From positions 298,001 to 362,000 of the forward strand of contig BRXU01000006.1 in the NCBI GenBank assembly GCA_030267565.1: a DNA stretch of 64,000 nt. Reading direction: 5' to 3'. Position 1 is the stretch's first letter. The number at the start of each line of letters is the position of its first letter. The position numbers and the translations under genes were made by a program. Below the pieces are notes generated by a model. That model was given only the letters and a program-made list of their open reading frames with translations. It searched no databases and was not told where the DNA came from. Source of the stretch: Pleodorina starrii. Its lineage: Eukaryota; Chlorophyta; Chlorophyceae; Chlamydomonadales; Volvocaceae. Of the stretch, positions 23,054-32,300 are shown piece by piece.

Positions 23054-23591
23054 ATGGACAGTTATATTCGGGCCATTCTCGGCCTGTCCCAGGAAGCAGG
23101 CCCTGATGAGTTACAGAAAGGTGTGTTCGACGCGCTGGGGTGTGCGTGGTGGCGGTTTGTACTGACTTGGCCCCTTCTGCCTTTGCGCGACGAAGCGTAC
23201 CGAGCTCTGGCTGCGAAATGGCAACCGGTAAGCGCTGAACTCAAAAGGGTTGAGCGTCTTCAGTCCGTTGGAAGGCACGACTGCCCTGGCCGTGTGGCTC
23301 CGCCGTACAGCTCTTCCCGATGTCCTTCGGCGATGTGCGCAACAAACCACCGCAGCTGTTGCGCCGACGGACCGCCACCAAACTCAGTTGATTTGCTTAC
23401 TCCCCCTTGTGGCCACACTGCAGGTGCTCCGGGAGCGCTATGCGAACGGCACGGCGCACCATACGTTTGAAGACTATGGGCCCGAAGAACCGCAGGAGGC
23501 GGCGGCGGTGGGTTGTAAGGCGGAAGGCTCGGTGCAGCGTTTCTCGATGCCTGGGTTCAGGGAAATCTGGCTCGTGCGCGGCCCCCACTAG
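23054..23591 (+). CDS. J-like small protein lacking the HPD motif, copy 2
   Basis: Paralogue of the gene at 19617 with the same exon plan: 23054-23120, 23196-23227 and 23424-23591, again 67, 32 and 168 nt, 88 residues. It shares the HPD to QP-V change and the lost helix III exon. Between the copies the exons differ by substitutions only (for example RFLMPGCRG against RFSMPGFRE), whereas the intron contains indels. That pattern suggests the reading frame has been maintained. Function unknown. Confidence 0.6.
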
Positions 23592-23911
23592 CACGCCAAT
23601 ATTTCCCTTTTGACCAGGCCAGATGGCCATACTCGGTTCGCCTCATGCATCCCCCCGGGGTTGCAGCGTCTGGCTGTTGCTGATTGGATTATCGCGCCAG
23701 TCTACCGTATAACACGAGCGGCCGACCGGCTGGGTGGCTGGCCGCTGTCATCCTCGCATGTAGGCAGCTTGAGGCAGGGCGCCTGTGCGCCTGCACGCCA
23801 CACACACCACCTATCGAGAATGGCACCGCACCTCGTTTCTCGCGATCTACCTCTTTTCTACCTTATTAAATTATTGCGTCCTAACATGTCGCATTCCGGC
23901 CACATCCCAAC

Positions 23912-24586
23912 ATGGTGCGCCCAAACGACTACCAGGAGCCGGGAGCTGTACCCAAGAAAGGGCCACACACCGGGGCCGGCGCCGCAAGGCGCCCCTCACC
24001 AAGTGTTGAACCGCAGGAGGAAGCGGCTGGGGCCGACGTAGACGCGGGCCCTTCTGCGCCGCGACCTCCAGCCAGCGCTCCGAAGCGGAAACGTAGAGGG
24101 CGCCATTGGCTCAACTCGGATTCGGACGAGGCCACAAGGCGCGCTCGGATGCAGCGCGAAAGGCGACAAGCGCTAAGCGCTGAGCAGCGGGCGATAGAGC
24201 GGGCAAAGAACGCAGAACGAACGGCCAGACTCAGAGCCCAGGAGAGCCCGGAGAAACGCGAGAAGAGGCTAGCAGCTCAGAGGGAACGGGAGGCGCAGCG
24301 GCGCGCGCAATGGACTCCGGAGGAGCGGGCCAAGAAGCTGGCGGCGGGCGCCGCGCGGGCCGCCCAGAAGCGGGCGGAGGCGCGGCGCAGCAAGTCAGCT
24401 TCGGCGGGGCCCTCACAGGCCGCAGCCGGCAAAAAACCTGAACAGGCTGAGCGGAAAGGAGAGGCAGACGCCGACTCTGACGAGCAGGGCGAGCAGGACT
24501 CTGATTCAGTGTCGGAGGACACGGGTTCGGAATCGCAGGACTCGGATGATCAGCCGTTGGCGGCGCTGGTTGCGGCCAAAGTCTAA
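23912..24586 (+). CDS. Charged protein with 23-residue repeats, copy 2 (unknown function)
   Basis: A 224-residue paralogue of the ORF at 20481. N- and C-terminal parts match closely (MVRPNDYQEPGAVPKKGP at the start; SQDSDDQPLAALVAAKV at the end). The middle is about 96 residues shorter: two 23-residue units remain instead of four, and the repeated GGLESQ segment is missing. The copies therefore vary in repeat number while keeping the ends and frame, as expected of a translated repeat protein. No function assigned. Confidence 0.6.
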   Translation: MVRPNDYQEPGAVPKKGPHTGAGAARRPSPSVEPQEEAAGADVDAGPSAPRPPASAPKRKRRGRHWLNSDSDEATRRARMQRERRQALSAEQRAIERAKNAERTARLRAQESPEKREKRLAAQREREAQRRAQWTPEERAKKLAAGAARAAQKRAEARRSKSASAGPSQAAAGKKPEQAERKGEADADSDEQGEQDSDSVSEDTGSESQDSDDQPLAALVAAKV

Positions 24587-24834
24587 TGTTCGGCCGTGCA
24601 TTGACGGATTGCGGCCCGGCTAGGGTAAGCAGGTTCATGCAAGCCCGTTGGCTTGCTTGCTCCGGCACAGGCCTGTGCAGGGAGCCTGGCGAATGAAGGA
24701 TAGTGGCTGGACCCGGCGGACGCGTCGTGTGCCTACGTGAGCCCCAAGGAAGGCACAACCAGGCCAGACAGCAGTTGGCCGTTGGACCAACTGGATCGCG
24801 TTTGAGACTGGCAAGCGCGTTAGGGGCGGAGAGC

Positions 24835-24950
24835 TGGTTGAGAAAGAAGATATCGCAGCGGAGGGACGGAGACGACGTTAGCGAACGGACCCAGAACCCG
24901 GCGGCAAGACTTGCCCAACTTACCTGTAACTTTAGTAAGACTTGAAATGA
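24835..24950 (+). mobile_element. 116-bp SINE-like element (family A), full copy with target-site duplication
   Basis: Bounded by the 9-bp direct repeat gcggagagc at 24826-24834 and 24951-24959, and absent from the paralogous position in unit 1 (about 21860-21885). It begins tggttgagaaagaagatat, holds the core cgttagcgaacggaccc, and has acttacctgtaac near its end. It codes for nothing and has no clear terminal inverted repeats, so an RNA-copied SINE is more likely than a MITE. The copy at 33412-33516 aligns over nearly the full length in reverse. Confidence 0.75.
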
Positions 24951-25463
24951 GCGGAGAGCGGAGAACGTCTGCTGGGCTCCCTCGTTTGGGGACATGGCAG
25001 CGGAAAAGCGCAGCGGCTGGCGGGCGGGCGGCGGGGCCGACCAGACTGACTAGCCGCTTGGTTGGGTGTCTTTTTCAATGGCTTGGGACCGGACCGGGAG
25101 GTCCACCCGTGCGCTTGTGTTGCGGCGTTTCGGCGCTGTGGGGCTTCCGTGATGCCGAATGGGTGTGCGTCAAGGGTTTGTGCAGGTTTGTGTGGAGGGA
25201 GGTTTTGACTTTCGAGACATCCTGACGGCGTTTCGGGGCCGCGGATGTCATCGCCAGCCTTGGGTGCAAGGTCCCAGCTTTTCAGTTGGCAGTGCAGCAA
25301 TGAATGAACCGTTTCACAATGGACCCTAAAGCTGCAGTGCTGCTGTGTGGCCGGGAGGTCAACCGGTGGGGCTGGCAGGGGCACAACATCCGGACGACTG
25401 GCTGGGGTCAAAGCGGCACGTACCGCGAGGCGTGCGCCCCCGTCAGCCTGCGCGTTACGGCCT

Positions 25464-26385
25464 TGATTGGATCTGCGTATGTGTGTGTATGCGCTTGGGT
25501 GCATGAAGATCTCGTTGCTGTATTTTACGGGGTACGACACCTCAAGCAGCCTCCCGCGGGTCCGCCTTGGACGGACCCCTCTGTACAAGCATCGGCTCGG
25601 GGATGTGGGGCCGTTCATGGTTCATGCGCAGCAAGCCAACAGCGATCGTCTCGAGGACTGCTGTAGACTGGTAGTGGTTAGAGTGGGCTCAAAGCCCCCC
25701 GCAAGGTTATTTTGAGGTCAGAGCCAGCGGGCATGTGTGCATGTGAACAGAAGGTGGCCTGATGTGTAGATGCAGGTAACTTCTTGAGGTTTCATTTTCC
25801 TTTCTAGGCGTGTCCTATTGTTTCCACCGGCCCGCCATGTGTCCATTATTATCTGGGTCGAACGGCATGTCCGGCGGTTGCTGCGTGACCATGGCCCGTC
25901 CACAGGTATCCACGTGGGCGGTGGTTTTGGCAGAACTAAACTCCTGTGGGCCCCTCTCGCGTTGCTAAACAACACGCGCAAGCTACCTGTCGTTGAGATT
26001 CATAACTTGGCGGGTTGGAGTTGGGGGCTGCGACGGCGGGGTGTTTTCAGTTTCGAAGCATCTGGAACCAGGCTGCGATCTGATGACCAAACTTGAATTG
26101 TACAACATACTTCCGTGCCTATTGCATTCAGGTTCTGCTTAGGTCATGCTGCAACGTTTCACTGCTTGCAGAGCCCTGCATTTTCGATTGTCCATTACCG
26201 GTATCGTAATTAGCAGATTACTAGTTGCCGATAAAACGCAGGTTGCAGCAAGACGATCGTCGCAATTGACAAATAATAGACTCTTTATCATTTATACATC
26301 GTGATACGCGTGAGTACCCGTGTTTAGCGCGCCCGTCAGCAGGCGCCGCAAGCGGCTTAGGCTGCGGTAAAGCTCAACTACCACC
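25464..26385. promoter_or_regulatory. Intergenic DNA and upstream region of the DnaJ gene
   Basis: No coding exon seen. From about 26100 the sequence becomes AT-rich (tctttatcatttatacatcg near 26281-26300), which fits a core promoter, and the DnaJ start codon has a good context (accaccATGG). No certain heat-shock element was found. Confidence 0.4.
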
Positions 26386-29300
26386 ATGGGCCGTGACTAT
26401 TATGCAATTCTTGGGGTTACCAAAACAGCTGACGACAATGAGCTCAAGAAAGGTTTGTACTGTAGTGATGCTGCGCCTATTAGAACGGTACACTGGTTCA
26501 GCGGCACTGATTCTTTTGGACTTCATGCTAAACAGCTTATCGGAAGTTGGCGATTAAATGGCATCCGGTGAGCTCAAGCGTCGGGGGATGGGAAAGTGCC
26601 CGTTAAACGTAAGGCTGGGTAATTATATCGCTCTTTGGGGTAATATCACTGCCAACAAGGCATTGGGGTACAGCAAAGGCTTCGCAGTGTGGCGGCGGGT
26701 GGCTATCCGGCTTGGTGTAAGCCCGGCATTCAGCCCGGCATGCCTCAAGCGACGGGGCATCCCTTTCCTCTGCCCCCAACCCTTCCCCGCCAACAGGATA
26801 AAAACCCGGACAATAAGCAAGCTGCGCAGCAGAAATTCCAGGAGATCTCTGAGGCCTACGAGGTGGGAAGGGCAGGGCTCCGTTCGGTAGCACGGTGGGG
26901 ACGCCTTGGGCGACGAAACCCTGGGCCTGCCACACGACCCGCCCGGCCCCGCCCTCCCCCGTCTCCCCCCGGCGTATCGTCGGGCGGCCTCATACCTTGA
27001 GGACTTAGCGCCGTGCGGCTCCGCTCTGCAGCTGCCATACCCCATACGGCTCTAAGAAGCCCTCCTCCTGGCCGGGCTGCCGCCGCCGCCGCTGCTGCTG
27101 TTCGTCCCAGCTGGCGCGGCCGCAACCTGGCAGTGCTGGGCTGTGGCGAGAAGCGGCGGTGCAGCTGCATTGCAGCACCGGGGCACGACTCAAGCGGGCG
27201 CAGCCAGGGGGTTGGGCGCAATTTGGAGCCGCCGTGGCGGCGGCGAGGTCCTTGAAATGCGCGTTTTGCAGTGCGGGACTTAGTTCGGGGACCCGGTTCG
27301 GGGACCCGGTTCGGGGACCCGGTTCGGGGACTTGGTTCGGGGCCCCGGTTCGGGGCGATGAGCTCCTGGCTGCGATGCTGGTGGCTAGGGGCTGCGGGAG
27401 AGGGGCCCGCGGCCGAGAGAGGGCGCCGGTTCGGTTGCATCTTGCATGGCGGCGGACGGGGGCCGCGTCAGCGGCCGCGGGCGTGGCGCTGCGCTCGCCG
27501 GCTTGCTGACCGGAGGAGCTTTTAGAGGTCAGCTCAGCTTGGCTCTTCGCAGCTCGGCTAGGCTTTCGCTCGGCTCGGCTTGGCTCAGGAAAAGGGGAAG
27601 GGGTCAGCTGTACCACCACCCTACTCCCCACCCTCTCCCACCTCAACCCCCAGCGTTTCCACGCTCCGAAACCCCCACTCCCACCACCACCACCCACCAC
27701 CACCACCAACAACAACAACTCCGGATTGTTTTTTTCTATTTGGACCCACCATCGCCTCCTTCTCCAGGTGCTCACAGATCCCCAGAAGCGCGAGATCTAC
27801 GACAAGTTTGGGGAGGAGGGGCTGAAGCAGGGCATGGGCGGCGGCGGGCCGGGCGGCGGCGGTGCCGGCTTCAGCAGCTTTCGGAGACCGGAGGACATTT
27901 TTGCCGAGGTGGGTGACCAGGGAGTGATATGCTCCTTTATATGACCAGGGAGTGATATGCTCCTTTATATAAGAATGCGGAGGTGGGTGGGTGGGTCACC
28001 TTGGCGCTGTCTGTGGGTCAGTCACCGGAAGGAAGGGAATGAAGAAGGGAAGGAAGAAGGGTTAGGAGGGATTAAAACGACGAGCTGCAGCCAAGACAGA
28101 ACGGGATGCCACGAAGGGCAGTGAAGGGACCCGCATCAATGTTTGCCTCCCGGATTTTAACATGGAAGTGGAGCCTTACCGGTGCCGGTGGGGTCTGGGG
28201 CCATGGAGAGCCCTAAGAACCGAGCTCGAGATGAGTGGGACAAGGACGGCCGGTGGGGACTGGGCGCTGCAGCGGGTGATGGCGGGGAGATGATGATACG
28301 TGAGTAAGACAGGAAAGAGGTGGGGGTTGAGGGGCTGAGGAGTTGCGTCACACCACGCCACGCCACGGCCCTGGACCTGGGAGGTTCCGCGGAGGGGGGA
28401 GGAGTTGAGTTAGGGGGGAGGTTGAGTTAGGGGGGAGGTTGAGTTAGGGGGGAGGTTGAGTTGAGTCCAGGGGGGTGGCAGTTGTGGGCTGGAAGCTCCT
28501 AACAATCTGGTTGGCTGCGGAAGGGTGCGGAAGAGAGGACGAACTGGGCCGGGGTGGCAAAGACGAGGACCGCCGCGGCGGACTGGGGCGGATGTAGGCG
28601 AAGCGGCCCCCAGTCAGGACGGGGGTGGGGGCAGGGGGCAGGAGGGCGTGCCCTAGCGGTGGAGGGCATGGAGGAGCAGGTGGGTTTGTGTGGGAGGGGG
28701 CGTATGAGCGGGGGCAGTATGAGCGGGGGCACAGGTGGGGGAGGGCGCGGGTGAAAGGGAGGGAGGGAGGGAGGGAGGCTCAGAAATGCGCGTGGGGATC
28801 TGTTTGGGAGATGCGCGTGGGAAGATGCGCGTGGGACATGTTTCGGCAGGTCTCGGGTGGGTGCTCCTGGCCTCTGAGAACACTGAGAGCACATGCTGTG
28901 CTTGGTGCCACTCGGGGGGCCCCTGGCCCCGGCCCTACCCCCGGCCTCGGCTCCCGGCCCCTGCGTCGCTCCTCAGCACCCCCTCACGCTTCTGCGCCGC
29001 CCCGGGGCAGCAACCCTGCGATGAGACCTGACTGGGGCTCTTGCTGCTGGTGGTGGTGGTGGTGGTGGTGGTGGTGGTGGCTTCCAAATGGCCGAGTGGT
29101 CGAGTCGCTGCATCCCTCTGCTGCACCAGGACCGACCGCATTCCACCCTCGTCGCTGGCCGGCATGCATCCCCGGTTCCCCGCATGCCCGCAACCAGCAG
29201 CCTGAGCCCCGCCCCGCCCTTGCCGTTGCTCCCCTTCCTTCCCTCCCTCCCTCCCTCCCTCGACCGCATTCCTCCTCCCTTCCGCCTTTCGCCGGTCGCG

Positions 29301-32300
29301 TTGGTGTGTCGGTCCCGAGGGCGTCGTTCCCTCGTCGTTCTCGAGAGCAGATTTTCGGACGCGGTGGTTTTGGGATGGACGACGACGACATGGGGGGCCA
29401 CCCGTTTGGTGGAATGGGCGGCTTTCCGTTTGGCATCGGCGGCATGGGCGGTTTTCCAGGTAAATGATGGGGGGCAAAGGTACAGTACGGCAGCCGTGGC
29501 GCGACCCCGCGTGTTTTTCTTGTGTGTATATGTGTGTGCGTGTGGTGGTGGGGGGTGTCTTTCGTGAGCCCGCGCGGTTCGTGCCATGTCGCATGGGCCG
29601 GTGTCGCGGTGTCCGCCCGTCCATCCGCGTTCCCTGTCCCGCCGCCACAGCCGCAACGGTCCCGCCAGAACACACCCGTTTGAAATACTCCCCCAAAAGG
29701 CAGGCAGGCAGGAGCGCAGGACCCGATGTGTGTATGACACGGTGTGTGTCGTACTCTCTCTCTCTCTCCCTCTCGCCTGCACGGCTCCGACTGCTCCGGA
29801 ACCGCTCCGGAACCGATCCCCCCGCCGCCGCAGGCATGGGGGGTATGGGCGGCATGGGCGGGCGCCGGTCCTCGGGTCCCCCCAAGGCCAAGGCCATTGA
29901 GCACAAACTGAACCTCTCTTTGGAGGTGGGCTCACCCGTGTGACGTACTGTGTGCCGTACTGTGTAGCGGCCCGTGTGCCGTACTGTGTAGCGGCCCGTG
30001 TGCCGTACTGTGTAGCGGCCCGTGTGCCGCTGCAGCGGCCCGTGTTCGTCCGTGTTCACCCGTGTGCCGTGCTGCGTGGCTACCGGTGGGTTTGTGTGGC
30101 TACCGGTGGGTTTGACGTGCTGTGTGGCTACCGGTGGGTTTGGTGGCGTGTTGCGTCGTGGTGTGTTGAACTGTTGTTGCTGCGCGAGTCGCGTGGGGAG
30201 GTGAGGCGCGCCCCCCCGGGCACCCCTGCGCCCCCACCCCCCGGGTAGGGATAGGGGTAGGGGTAGGGGCAGATTTTTCCTCTGTTGAGTGGCGATTGAG
30301 TGATGATGGGACGCCGGAGGGGTAGCTGAGCTCAGCTCGGCTCCGCTCAGCTCAGCTCGTCAGGGTCCTCACGGCCCTCGGCTCATTTGGCTCACTCCTT
30401 CCGGAAACCATCACACAGTCTCGCGCACTCTCGGGGGACACCGTAGAGGGACATTTTTTCGTTGGGTGCTCTGTTGTTCGCGTCCCTGTCGGATACCGGT
30501 AGCTTGCAACCTGCAGTCGGCTGTAACCCCATCCAAATAACCCCATCCAAATAAAGACCGTATCCCTGCGGGGGTTAAAAAATAATTTTCGCAGCGGAGA
30601 AGGAGACGGCGTGAGCGAACGGACCCTGCGGGGGGGGGGGAGAAGAGGGGGGTGGGGCGGGAAGCGCCACACCCGGCTTTGTTTACCTTCTGAAACCTGG
30701 CCTCCTGGACTACCGTATCACGGACCGTACTTTGACTTTTGACTCTTGGCTTGACGTTGTGACTTTTGGCCCAACCAGGATCTTTACAGCGGTGTGAGCA
30801 AGAAGATGAAGATCAACCGCAAGGTGCGCGGAGTGCTTGCGGAGGAGATTGTGGAGATCAATGTAAAGCCCGGCTGGAAGAAGGGGACGCGCATAACCTT
30901 CCAGGAAAGAGGTGGGTGGGTGGGTGGGTGGGTGGGTGTGAATGGCTGGGTGAGGTGGGTGGGTGGCTGGGTGGGTGGGTAGGTGGATGGAGTTGATGGA
31001 GACGGGGGGGGCCAGGGAGAGGGCGCGGGAGGGGATATGCAGTGGGAAATGGTGGGGCACTGGCACTCCAGTCCGGGGGGGGGGGCCGCACTGGCTCCTA
31101 CAGGTGGGGGCGGCCAGGGCAGTTTCGAGCACCACCCCCACCTAGGTGCCTCCTGAACCCAACCACCACCGCCGCGCTTTCCCACTCCCCCGCCACACCC
31201 TCACCTCAACTCACCTCAACTCCATGCCGTCTCCGTCTCCGCTGCGGTATCATTTTTTTTACCCTCTCTCCCTCCCTCTGTGCCTTGATCCTCCAACCCG
31301 CTCCTGGGGCTGCCTTTGCTCGGCCTGCCCTTTGCCTCCTGATTTCGCGCCTGTGTCCTTTCCTTCCTTACACCCACCCCCACCCGCACCCCACAACCCC
31401 TCAATCCCTCCACCCCGCTGTCCGCGCCCCGCCCCCGTCTCCCCAGGCGACGAGGAGCCCGGGATCATCCCGGCCGACATTGTGTTTGTGGTGGATGAGA
31501 AGCCGCATCCCGTGTTCCGGAGGGAGGGGGCCGACTTGCACCACACGGCAGTGCTGTCGCTCGCGGACGCCCTCTGCGGAACCACATTGCGGGTGGGTGC
31601 GGGGGTGGGTGCGGATGGGTGCGGGGCCCACGAGGTTTGCTCGTGTGCCGCCGGACGACCCCATTTGGTGGCCGCCCGACCCACGGGTCACTGTTTGCGA
31701 GGCAGCAGCACAGGTGCCCTGGTGCCATGGTGGCTTTGAAATCTGATCTGGGAACAGCGGCCTAACGCCCCACACACACCGCCACCCCCCCCCCCACACA
31801 CCGAGTTCGAATTCCTGGACCAACGCAACCGCACCTCCCCGCCCGCCTCCCCCGCTGCCAAGCGCACACTCACCCGCTGCCGCCACTCCTGCCGCTTCCT
31901 GGACGACCTCCTTTCCCTCAACAACCCCGACCTTCCCCGCCTCCTCTACACCAACCAAACCCTCCACGGCATTCATGGCATCTACCCCCCGGAGCTCGGG
32001 CTCACCCCCCAGCACCACCCCCACCTCCCCGCCGGCTCTGTCCCCTTCCTTGACCTCCTCCTCGTCCCCGCCCCCCGCCACGGGGCCAGCTGGTTCATCA
32101 CGCGCCTGTACGACAAGCGGGAACAGCCTGCCTTCTCTGGTGTCCGCCTCTCCCGCTTCGTCGCCCGCGACTCAAACGTCAATGAGGCCTGCAAACGCAA
32201 CATCTTCACCGGCCAGTTCCATCGGCTCCGGCGGGTCATCACCGACGCTGACAACTTCTGCGGGGAACTCGCAGCCCTCATCCGTGCCCTCACCGCCCAA

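Larger units (their letters stand above)
22445..25463. repeat. Segmental tandem duplication, unit 2
   Basis: Second copy of the 17720-22416 unit, lacking the LINE and carrying a 116-bp SINE-like insertion. It begins at gcgccttctgttgattctgg and ends near gcgttacggcc. The two units differ by many substitutions and by indels in noncoding parts, so the duplication is not very recent. Confidence 0.85.

Noticed and set aside
26040..26070. Possible heat-shock element (ttcgaagcatctggaa) upstream of DnaJ
   Set aside because: Only loosely matches alternating GAA/TTC pentamers and lies over 300 bp from the start codon; too weak to list.
26386..27000. The DnaJ gene as a third decayed J-like copy
   Set aside because: It keeps HPD, helix III and all downstream exons in frame; it is the intact gene and the two upstream copies are the derived ones.
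28935..30059. Three overlapping minus-strand frames of 300-374 codons
   Set aside because: Antisense shadows of two DnaJ exons and their repeat-filled introns; residues are low-complexity and match nothing.
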